Notes under the pieces: model-generated
Databases searched by the model: none
What the model was told of the DNA's origin: nothing
Seen by the model: the letters and a program-made list of their open reading frames with translations, nothing else
Shown here: positions 1 to 5,842 of the stretch, piece by piece
Position numbering within the stretch: position 1 is the first letter of the stretch
Layout: the number at the start of each line of letters is the position of its first letter
NCBI GenBank assembly: GCA_017466065.1
Contig: JAFTUV010000049.1
Span: 1 to 9,872 of the forward strand
DNA: 9,872 bases
Direction of reading: 5' to 3'
Origin: Bacteroidaceae bacterium
Lineage (GTDB): Bacteria; Bacteroidota; Bacteroidia; Bacteroidales; Bacteroidaceae
Made by a program: the position numbers and the translations under genes

Positions 1-4
1 CGCG

Positions 5-69
5 AAAATAGGCTGCACTCGCTTTACAATCTGTAAGTAAACTTACATTGCGCTCGTTGGCACTATTTT
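5..69. repeat. Imperfect inverted repeat (terminator-like dyad) at window edge
   Basis: The outer arms AAAATAG (5-11) and CTATTTT (63-69) are complementary. The core is TGTAAGT (32-38) facing ACTTACA (41-47) across a 2-base loop, flanked by CAA (27-29) and TTG (48-50). The segment between outer and inner arms pairs poorly. The element could be the terminator of a gene left of the window or a copy of a dispersed intergenic repeat. The sequence alone does not decide between these. Confidence 0.45.
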
Positions 70-71
70 TG

Positions 72-255
72 AATATAAAAAATGGCGAAACATTCAGTTT
101 CTATAAGAAAATATTTTTTAGAAATTCAAACAACTTCTAAATCCCAAAAAAGTTTTTCGAGGAATTATCTATTCCTAAGCAAACGGAGAAACTGCGATTA
201 ACATAGAACTTGCTATCGACCATCTTCACCCTCATTTTCTGTCAATTACGCAACC
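72..255. other. AT-rich non-coding stretch, no gene recognised
   Basis: No convincing coding frame is present. The only structure seen is a weak 6-bp hairpin, AGGAAT (160-165) with ATTCCT (171-176). The stretch becomes CT-rich towards 220-270, just before the promoter of the next gene. Confidence 0.5.
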
Positions 256-283
256 TTGCCCTGCCCTGCCGGTATTACATTTG
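256..283 (+). promoter_or_regulatory. Bacteroidetes-type promoter for the LRR-like gene
   Basis: TACATTTG at 276-283 is an exact match to the Bacteroidetes -7 consensus TAnnTTTG. It is followed by C, as is common in this group. A TTG at 256-258 lies 17 bases upstream and could be the -33 element, although that spacing is slightly short. Transcription would begin near 289-291, leaving a leader of only about 8 A-rich nucleotides before the ATG at 298. Confidence 0.55.
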
Positions 284-297
284 CAGCAAAAAAAAAG

Positions 298-1185
298 ATG
301 AAAAAGAAGATTACATTTAGCAAGTCGGGAGCAAGAAGCACCAAAAGAACAGAAGAGGATATAATTTCCAAGGCTCTCGGCAATCTCTTTGCCACAACCG
401 CCGCAGTGTACGACAGGGCAAGCGTCTACTATTCACTGAATGGGCTGAAAGTTACCGAGGGGGAGATGGTTGCAATATACGGCAACAAGGAGGTTATTGA
501 CAAACTCGACCTATGGCAGGTGATGCGTGGCAGCTGTGCAAGAACTATTATGCCCTGTGAGAAGGAGGTGGGCGTGCGACTGAAAAACCGTCCGCTCAAA
601 GGGTATTACAGCTTTGCCGACAGTTTGTTGGAAGTTCTGAAATTCAGCGAGGGGCAGACACTCGACTGCACCGACGAGAAAGAGTTGCTGCCTGTGGAGA
701 GCCTCGATGGAACATTCTGCAACTGCAAGGAGTTACGCATAATCTACCCTATGAACATTGCTGCGGTCGACAGTATTGGGGAGGATACATTCAAAGAGTG
801 CACTGCCTTGCAGGAATTGCGCCTACACGGCCTGAAAACATCGCTTGACATTGCCGCTGCGTCACAAATAAGCTACAATTCGTTGCTGTATATGGTTGCG
901 AACAATGGTAACAGTGGCAGTATAGGCATCACTGTGAGCCCGGCCACATATAAATATCTCACGGCATTGGAGTTGCCAAGCGGGAGCGTGGGTGGCACAA
1001 GCGAGGAGTGGCAGAATCTTCACAATGTTGCTCAAACGAAGGGGATTATGTTCAATACTTCGGGCATAATAGCCTATGTGCAGAATGGCACTCTACATTT
1101 AAACAATGGTGTTGTCGATGAAACAACGCTTGTTATAAACGACGCCTCCTGCAATATTTCAGATGGGATAATCTGTTTCCAATAA
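298..1185 (+). CDS. BspA-like leucine-rich-repeat protein, phage-tail-associated type (hypothetical)
   Basis: A 295-residue protein of unknown function. The ATG at 298 is chosen because it lies in an A-rich context just after a good -7 box; a longer reading would need a TTG at 256 inside the promoter. It has a basic start (MKKKITFSKS), no hydrophobic signal segment and no transmembrane segment, so it is probably cytoplasmic or assembled into a particle. Residues 136-180 contain one and a half BspA/LRR_5-like units: 'F..C..L' at 130-136 and 'I..DTF.ECTALQELRL..L' at about 160-179. These are followed by 'ISYNSLLYMV.N' (191-202) and 'ITVSPATYKYLT' (211-222). From memory, this arrangement is typical of proteins near the tail-fibre genes of Bacteroides prophages. 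The N-terminal 120 residues match no fold known to me. A strong hairpin follows the stop. No other phage genes are near it, so it may be an orphan. The coding call is secure and the family call moderate. Confidence 0.6.
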   Translation: MKKKITFSKSGARSTKRTEEDIISKALGNLFATTAAVYDRASVYYSLNGLKVTEGEMVAIYGNKEVIDKLDLWQVMRGSCARTIMPCEKEVGVRLKNRPLKGYYSFADSLLEVLKFSEGQTLDCTDEKELLPVESLDGTFCNCKELRIIYPMNIAAVDSIGEDTFKECTALQELRLHGLKTSLDIAAASQISYNSLLYMVANNGNSGSIGITVSPATYKYLTALELPSGSVGGTSEEWQNLHNVAQTKGIMFNTSGIIAYVQNGTLHLNNGVVDETTLVINDASCNISDGIICFQ

Positions 1186-1203
1186 GCAGCAACACTTCTT
1201 TAA

Positions 1204-1251
1204 AATACCAACAAGGCTATACACCGCAAAGTGTATAGCCTTGTTGGTATT
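1204..1251 (+). terminator. Very strong hairpin terminator after the LRR-like gene
   Basis: A perfect 20-bp stem, 1205-1224 with 1231-1250, extends to 21 bp with 1204/1251 and has a 6-base loop (CGCAAA). It starts 19 bases after the stop codon of the LRR-like gene. The run of T after the stem is weak (ATTAACTATT), so termination may rely on stem strength. The stem contains the 9-mer CCAACAAGG, also found in the palindrome at 9781-9812. Confidence 0.75.
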
Positions 1252-1311
1252 AACTATTGGGCAAAAGTATAAATTAACTTAAAAATTTCAATGAATTAGT
1301 GAGAATATAGG

Positions 1312-1319
1312 TATTTTTG
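1312..1319 (+). promoter_or_regulatory. Candidate -7 box of the metallophosphoesterase gene
   Basis: TATTTTTG followed by C matches TAnnTTTG, 22 bases before the ATG at 1342. No TTG is visible about 17-21 bases upstream, so the -33 element is missing or degenerate. The call rests on the -7 match and the position after the preceding terminator. Confidence 0.45.
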
Positions 1320-1341
1320 CTCTCTAATAAAAAACGACACT

Positions 1342-2433
1342 ATGATTATATTTTTCCTTCTCCTGCCACTGCTCTATCTTGCAGGAAACATATATCTGTA
1401 TAGCAAGCTGTGGAAGGCTGCCAAGCGGCAGGCTGTTATAACAAGAATTGCATTAACACTGCTCTTTTGGGGAGTGGCCGCATCGCTCTTCGTCGCAATG
1501 GGGATGCGCAACAGCAGCCAAGTGCCTCACGCCCTCGCGAGCATAATGTTCCTCGGTGGTTCTTTATGGATAGTATTTGTGATATTCACGGCTCTGATGT
1601 CGCTCATCTTCGACATTACGCGACGCATATTCCCAAAATTCCGCTGCAACACCCTTCACGCCGTGCTGCTCGCAACCGCCCTTCTATGTTACGGGCACTG
1701 CAACTACCGCAACCCGCAGATTGTGCCACTCGAAATTGAGCTTAACAAGCCTATGGAGGGCACTATGAGAATTGCCGTAGTGAGCGACCTGCATTTGGGA
1801 TACGGCACCGGCAAAGGGATGCTCCAACGTTTCATAAATCTAATAAACAGCCAGAAAGCCGACATTATACTTATTGCAGGCGACCTCATAGATAACAGCA
1901 TCAGGCCTATGGTGGCAGAAAGGCTGAATGAAGAGTTGTCGCAGTTGCACGCTCCGCTGGGCATATATATGGCTCCGGGCAACCACGAATATATAAGCGG
2001 TTACGACGAATGCTTCGATTTTCTAAAAAACACCCCGGTGAGAATGTTGCGCGACACTGTGGTAACACTTCCCAACGGAGTGCAGCTGCTTCTGCGCGAC
2101 GACGCTGCCAACCGCAACAGGATGCCGATGGAAGCATTTTACGCTCTTGCCGACAGCACAAGACCCACCATACTCATAGACCACACTCCAAAGAAGATTG
2201 CCGAGAAGGACAGGCTGGGCGTGGATATTCAATTAAGCGGACACACGCATCACGGACAGGTGTGGCCGGGTAACTATATAACCGATTATTTGTTTGAACA
2301 GAGCTACGGCTATCGCAAGTGGAGCCGTTCGCACGTGTGGGTATCGAGCGGAATGTCGTTGTGGGGGCCGCCGGTGCGTTTGGGTACCAAGGGCGACATT
2401 GCCATTATAACGCTTAAAGGGCGAAACGAATAA
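1342..2433 (+). CDS. Membrane-anchored calcineurin-like metallophosphoesterase (YaeI/YkuE type)
   Basis: A 363-residue protein with four hydrophobic segments at about residues 1-20, 34-53, 65-90 and 104-118, then a soluble catalytic domain from about 140. All metal-binding motifs of the calcineurin-like superfamily are present in order: D149-x-H151 (SDLHLG), G180-D181-x-x-D184, G213-N214-H215-E216, H281 (IDHTP) and G300-H301-T-H303. The active site should therefore hold a two-metal centre hydrolysing a phosphomonoester or diester. Related YaeI/YkuE-type enzymes act at membranes, some on lipid-linked phosphates, but the substrate cannot be read from the sequence. The gene stands alone on the plus strand, with its own -7 box and a terminator upstream. 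Its last 20 bp overlap the end of the convergent DUF1294 gene. Confidence 0.9.
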   Translation: MIIFFLLLPLLYLAGNIYLYSKLWKAAKRQAVITRIALTLLFWGVAASLFVAMGMRNSSQVPHALASIMFLGGSLWIVFVIFTALMSLIFDITRRIFPKFRCNTLHAVLLATALLCYGHCNYRNPQIVPLEIELNKPMEGTMRIAVVSDLHLGYGTGKGMLQRFINLINSQKADIILIAGDLIDNSIRPMVAERLNEELSQLHAPLGIYMAPGNHEYISGYDECFDFLKNTPVRMLRDTVVTLPNGVQLLLRDDAANRNRMPMEAFYALADSTRPTILIDHTPKKIAEKDRLGVDIQLSGHTHHGQVWPGNYITDYLFEQSYGYRKWSRSHVWVSSGMSLWGPPVRLGTKGDIAIITLKGRNE

Positions 2434-2665
2434 AAAGGAAGGTGTATAGCGCAATTACAACGAGTGGCAGAAAAATGAAAAGAGGTTTCCTTGTCTTGTG
2501 ACGGAACAGGAACATTGCAATAGGCGCACCGATGCACCCCCCTGCCACGACCGTTGCAAGCAGGTATCTTTCGGGTACCCTCCAACCGCCACGCACAGCT
2601 TGGGCCTTGTCGGCCGCATAAAGCAGAAAGGCAAAAATATTTATTGCAAGCAGATAATATTCCAT
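2414..2665 (-). CDS. DUF1294 small membrane protein
   Basis: An 83-residue protein recognised as DUF1294 by its order of motifs: 'YAADK..A..GGWRVPER.LL', 'GGCIGAPIAMFLFRHKTRK' and a C-terminal hydrophobic stretch. It has about three membrane segments (residues 1-17, 34-53 and 62-82). The function of this family is unknown; some members are fused to a cold-shock domain, but none is present here. The ATG at 2665 is preferred over an in-frame start at 2701, because the region between them is part of the terminator hairpin of the upstream glutamine synthetase gene and the family normally begins close to this Met. The stop lies within the last codons of the convergent phosphoesterase gene. Confidence 0.85.
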   Translation of the reverse strand: MEYYLLAINIFAFLLYAADKAQAVRGGWRVPERYLLATVVAGGCIGAPIAMFLFRHKTRKPLFIFLPLVVIALYTFLFIRFAL

Positions 2666-2674
2666 CGGTTTCTT

Positions 2675-2682
2675 CAAACATA
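2675..2682 (-). promoter_or_regulatory. Candidate -7 box for the DUF1294 gene
   Basis: On the minus strand TATGTTTG matches TAnnTTTG, 9 bases before the ATG at 2665, so the transcript would be nearly leaderless. A TTTG 16 bases further upstream, in the loop of the terminator hairpin, could be the -33 element; the spacing is short. Terminator and promoter would then share the same DNA. Confidence 0.35.
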
Positions 2683-2714
2683 AACCCCAAAGCCTTTCCA
2701 AACTTCGGGGTTTA
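2681..2714 (-). terminator. Hairpin terminator of the glutamine synthetase gene
   Basis: On the minus strand a 12-bp stem forms, TAAACCCCGAAG with CTTTGGGGTTTA, complete if one G-U pair is allowed, with a 10-base loop. It starts 29 bases after the stop codon at 2744 and is followed by a T-rich run (TGTTTGAAG). Read on the plus strand it has one A-C mismatch but is followed by TTTATTTCATTTATT, so it may work in both directions. Confidence 0.7.
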
Positions 2715-2743
2715 TTTCATTTATTCTATTCAGCGTTCTCTTT

Positions 2744-4246
2744 TTATCCGCAGTGGAAATAACGATTAACGAGTTTAAGCATCTCCTCTTGATTATTCTC
2801 CACTTCACTGCGCAGAGTCTTATCGCCATAGGAGCGCAGACGCTTTATTATGCCGTCTATCATTGCCGGGCTGAACACATTGTATTCCTCGAACACTGCA
2901 CGCTGTGCCTGCAAGCAGTCGGCCGAGGCCTCACAGCTGTCGGGCAATTGCGCAAGCCCTTTGAGCTTATCCTCATTCTCTTTTTGGTGGATATTTACAT
3001 TAACGTATGTCTTTTCGGCAATTTCGAGGGCATTATCGAGTTCAAAGCCGTGGCGACAAGCCACAGCAAGACCGGCTATGAGCTGATAGATGTCGGCCGA
3101 GCCGTCGGGTGAACGCATCTCCACTGTCTGCTTCTGCGTGGTGTCGTAATTGCTGTCGGCCTCCAAGGGATTGGCTATGCGACACATATCGCTCTTTGCT
3201 GCCCAGCCGAGTGGCACACGCACAAGCACCGAACGGTTACGGTCGCCCCAACAGATATTAGTGGGGGCCTCTTGGTGAGGCACAAGGCGGAAGTAGGATG
3301 TGGGGTTGGTGTTGCCGAATGCTGTTATTGAGGGGGCAAGCTCCATCATTCCGGCAATGGCCTTGCGTGCCGTGGCCGACAGCACACCGTCGGCAAGCAT
3401 CTGGTTGGCACCATCCTTCATTATGCGCATATGAACGTGCAGACCCGAACCGGCCTTGCCTGCTGTAATTTTGGGGGCAAAGGTTATGTCGTAGCCCAAA
3501 CGATAGGCAAGGTTGCGTATAATCCATTTTGCTATCATAAGCTGGTCGGCTGCATCACAGGCATTCACAGGGAGGAACTCAATCTCATTCTGTTCGTAGA
3601 TGAGATTGTCGATGGTGAAGTTTCCAACCTCGGAGTGACCATATTTTATCTGTCCGCCGGCCTGTGCTATATAGGCCATACATTGAGTGCGGAACTCGTT
3701 GAATTTTGCATAGGGAGCCGATTCGTGATAGCCCTTCTGGTCGGTGGCAGGGAATATTCCCTCGTCGGGAGCAATTACATAGTATTCAAGCTCGCCCATT
3801 GCTTGGAATTCCATTCCTGTTACGCTGTTGAACGCCTTGCAGGCCTTGCGCAATGTATTTTCGGGAGAACTCTCCAATGGCTCGCCATCCTTGTTGAAAT
3901 AGGAGCAGAGCATAGAGAGGGTGGGTATTTCGGCAAAGGGGTCGAGAAACGCTGTGCTGAAACGTGGCAACACATAAAGGTCGCTGCTGCCGGCCTCGAT
4001 GAATGGGAAAAGGCTTGAACCATCGACACGCTCGCCACAGGTGAGTATGGCATCGAGATAAGCTGCATTGTTTATTACAAAGTTCAGAGTCTTCAATCTA
4101 CCGTCGCCGGCGGGATACATAAAGTTCACCATACGAATTTCATTCTCTTTTATGTAACGCACAATGTCGGCCTTTGTAAACTCTTGGCAAGGCTTCCCAA
4201 GATAGGCAACCACTTTATTGGGGTTAAGTTCCAATTCTTTATTCAT
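2744..4246 (-). CDS. Glutamine synthetase family protein (GSI-like fold, about 500 residues)
   Basis: Predicted to form glutamine from glutamate, ammonia and ATP, in the cytoplasm as a dodecamer or similar ring. Residues 24-110 form the N-terminal beta-grasp part with the Asp loop D75-GSS. The catalytic part carries E152 and E154 (GELEYY), 'YEQNEIEF' (217-224), 'AGSGLHVHM' (265-273, ATP/metal histidine H270), 'NPTSYFRLV' (314-322), 'RNRS' (336-339) and 'MRSPDGSAD' (377-385). These are clear counterparts of the canonical GS motifs. The region where E. coli GlnA has its adenylylated tyrosine (NLYDLP) reads instead 'NIHQKENEDKLKGLAQLPDS', with no matching Tyr, so control by adenylylation is unlikely. 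The length is slightly above the usual 440-470. Family members acting on other amines (gamma-glutamyl-amide ligases) are an alternative. The start ATG has no Shine-Dalgarno, as usual in Bacteroidales. Confidence 0.88.
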   Translation of the reverse strand: MNKELELNPNKVVAYLGKPCQEFTKADIVRYIKENEIRMVNFMYPAGDGRLKTLNFVINNAAYLDAILTCGERVDGSSLFPFIEAGSSDLYVLPRFSTAFLDPFAEIPTLSMLCSYFNKDGEPLESSPENTLRKACKAFNSVTGMEFQAMGELEYYVIAPDEGIFPATDQKGYHESAPYAKFNEFRTQCMAYIAQAGGQIKYGHSEVGNFTIDNLIYEQNEIEFLPVNACDAADQLMIAKWIIRNLAYRLGYDITFAPKITAGKAGSGLHVHMRIMKDGANQMLADGVLSATARKAIAGMMELAPSITAFGNTNPTSYFRLVPHQEAPTNICWGDRNRSVLVRVPLGWAAKSDMCRIANPLEADSNYDTTQKQTVEMRSPDGSADIYQLIAGLAVACRHGFELDNALEIAEKTYVNVNIHQKENEDKLKGLAQLPDSCEASADCLQAQRAVFEEYNVFSPAMIDGIIKRLRSYGDKTLRSEVENNQEEMLKLVNRYFHCG

Positions 4247-4304
4247 AGTATTTAATTTAGAGTAATTGTATATAGTTTTACATTAACAAAAAACAGATAA
4301 AAAA

Positions 4305-4460
4305 TTGTCATCTCGACCATACCTTAATAAAAAAATTAAAAGAGGTTTTCGATGAGCTATGCGAATAACGCATGTGAGAGATCTCCTAAAATTGTTTTTA
4401 GATTTTTCGGGACAAGCCCTCAACAACATGTCTCGTCGCTACGCTTCCACGAAATGACAA
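4305..4460. repeat. Degenerate intergenic inverted-repeat element (about 156 bp)
   Basis: The ends TTGTCATCTCG (4305-4315) and CGAAATGACAA (4450-4460) are inverted copies with 10 of 11 matches. Inside lie a palindrome GAGAGATCTC (4376-4385), a hairpin ATGCG/CGCAT (4359-4363 and 4369-4373), and 'TCGTCGCTACGCTTCCACGA' near the right end. It resembles, from memory, the 'TGTCATTTCGACC...GAGAAATCTC' intergenic repeats common in Bacteroidetes. It carries no coding frame and no transposase. It lies between the glycerate kinase and glutamine synthetase genes. Confidence 0.55.
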
Positions 4461-4660
4461 ATAGGTGTAATATTATATATAATCACCTAATTTAAATGTC
4501 CGTTATTTATTGTGGCAATGGCAGCAACTGCTTTTTACACGGCCACAGGCGCAAATGTAAGATTTTATCCGTTATATTCACACATATAGTATGCAAAATT
4601 TCGGGTAGCGTATAGGAATTTTCTTTCAAAAATACAGACGATGCAAACAAGCAAAAGTTG
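4461..4660. other. Gene-free stretch downstream of glycerate kinase
   Basis: No supported coding frame. A weak AT-rich dyad (AGGTG at 4463-4467, CACCT at 4484-4488) might help end glycerate kinase transcription. The only other signal is the minus-strand -7 box at 4552-4559, annotated separately. Confidence 0.4.
4552..4559 (-). promoter_or_regulatory. Candidate minus-strand -7 box pointing towards glutamine synthetase
   Basis: On the minus strand TACATTTG, followed by CGCC, is an exact TAnnTTTG match with the favoured C after it. No coding frame starts just downstream. If real, it would drive the glutamine synthetase gene through a leader of about 300 nucleotides that includes the inverted-repeat element, or it would make a small RNA. 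No -33 TTG is seen at the usual distance. Confidence 0.35.
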
Positions 4661-5809
4661 TCAGATACAAAAATCGGTTGCCACGGCGGCAGCGCAACGG
4701 GCAACATTCTCCTTTGCGACAGAAGGCTGCATAGCCTGCTCCAACGACATTCCCGCAGGTGTAGCTACATAAATGCCGGCAAAGCCCGAGGATTGCAACT
4801 CCTCGCACCAAGCAACAGAACCACCCACGGCTGCGACCGGAACTCCGCAGGCCTGTGCCGCACGCAACACTCCGCAGGGAGCCTTTCCCATCATCGTCTG
4901 GCAGTCGATACGTCCCTCACCTGTAACCACCAAAGAGGCATCGGCAATAATCGAGGAAAAGCGCAGGGCATCCAGCACCATCGACGCACCGGGCACAAGC
5001 CTCGCGCCAAGCATCGCCACAAAAGCAGCCCCCAATCCTCCGGCGGCTCCGGCACCCGGCTGTTGCGCCACATTGCGCCTTGTGTACTCTTCAACCACGC
5101 GGGCATAATTACGCAATCCCGCATCGAGCTTTTGCACCATAGCTTCATCGGCACCCTTCTGTGGCGCATAAACGCAAGCGGCACCATTCTCGCCGTAAAG
5201 CGGATTATCGACATCGCAAGCAACAATAAATTCGCACTCCTGCAAAGAAGGGTGAGCATCTGTTGCATCTATTCGTGCAATATTGCCCAGAATATCTCCA
5301 CCACCCTGCAATTCAGCACCATCCACGTTAAAGAAACGATAGCCGAGAACACGCAGCATACCCACTCCGCCATCGTTAGTGGCACTGCCACCTATCCCCA
5401 CGAGGAACTTACGGCACCCTCGCTCCAAGGCATCGGCAATAAGTTCACCTGTACCAAACGTGGTCGCCAGCCAAGGGTTACGCTCCTCGACCAACAGCAA
5501 CGGAAGGCCGCTCGCCGCCGACATCTCCACCACTGCGCATCGGCCACCATCGACAATGCCATATTGTGCACGCACGGGAGCACCCAAAGGGCCCTGCACC
5601 ACCGCATCGACAAATTCACCGTCGAGAGCCCGAACAAGGGAATCGACCGTGCCTTCACCACCATCGGCAATGGGCACGGCAACAGTGTCGAAAGGCCCCA
5701 CCGCAGCCGATGAGAGCCCCTGTGCAAAAGCCTCGGCAACTTCGCACGATGCGAGTGAGCCTTTAAACGAGTCGAATGCGAGCACTATTTTCTTGCCTTT
5801 TCCACACAT
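4661..5809 (-). CDS. glxK: Glycerate kinase, type 1 (GarK/GlxK family)
   Basis: A 382-residue enzyme phosphorylating D-glycerate with ATP to a phosphoglycerate (2-phosphoglycerate in the GarK/GlxK family), so that glycerate enters lower glycolysis. The length is normal for the family. Diagnostic stretches are the N-terminal 'AFDSFKGS' (11-18), 'IADGGEGT' (47-54), 'GIGGSATNDGG' (138-148), 'PGAGAAGG' (251-258) and 'TGEGRID.QT..GK' (296-309). All are intact, so the enzyme should be active. The ATG at 5809 places 'KKIVLAFDSFKGS' at the usual distance from the N-terminus. The gene lies 33 bp downstream of the end of the large polyvalent ORF on the same strand, and its promoter region probably runs into that ORF. 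The symbol is given by family only; garK is used for the same fold. Confidence 0.92.
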   Translation of the reverse strand: MCGKGKKIVLAFDSFKGSLASCEVAEAFAQGLSSAAVGPFDTVAVPIADGGEGTVDSLVRALDGEFVDAVVQGPLGAPVRAQYGIVDGGRCAVVEMSAASGLPLLLVEERNPWLATTFGTGELIADALERGCRKFLVGIGGSATNDGGVGMLRVLGYRFFNVDGAELQGGGDILGNIARIDATDAHPSLQECEFIVACDVDNPLYGENGAACVYAPQKGADEAMVQKLDAGLRNYARVVEEYTRRNVAQQPGAGAAGGLGAAFVAMLGARLVPGASMVLDALRFSSIIADASLVVTGEGRIDCQTMMGKAPCGVLRAAQACGVPVAAVGGSVAWCEELQSSGFAGIYVATPAGMSLEQAMQPSVAKENVARCAAAVATDFCI

Positions 5810-5834
5810 AAGCCGATTACTTTTTTGTATAGTG

Positions 5835-5842
5835 CGAAGGTA
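5835..5842 (-). promoter_or_regulatory. Candidate -7 box of the glycerate kinase gene
   Basis: On the minus strand TACCTTCG, followed by CAC, matches TAnnTTTG with one mismatch. It lies 25 bases before the ATG at 5809 and touches the stop codon of the polyvalent ORF (5843-5845). The -33 region would fall inside that ORF at about 5860-5866, where no clear TTG is present. Confidence 0.35.

Noticed and set aside
256..297. Extended TTG start for the LRR-like gene
   Set aside because: The TTG lies in the proposed -33 element and the extra residues overlap the -7 box; the ATG at 298 is better placed.
2666..2701. Longer DUF1294 start at 2701
   Set aside because: The extra 12 codons lie within the upstream terminator hairpin and are not part of the family's usual N-terminus.
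3431..4018. Plus-strand frame of 195 codons within the glutamine synthetase gene
   Set aside because: It is antisense to an intact glutamine synthetase and has no family features.
4463..4488. Weak dyad as glycerate kinase terminator
   Set aside because: Only five GC-containing pairs with a very AT-rich interior, about 170 bp past the stop codon; not strong enough for a separate feature.
4658..5713. Plus-strand frame of 351 codons opposite glycerate kinase
   Set aside because: The translation is rich in His, Arg and Thr and resembles no family; the minus strand carries all glycerate kinase motifs.
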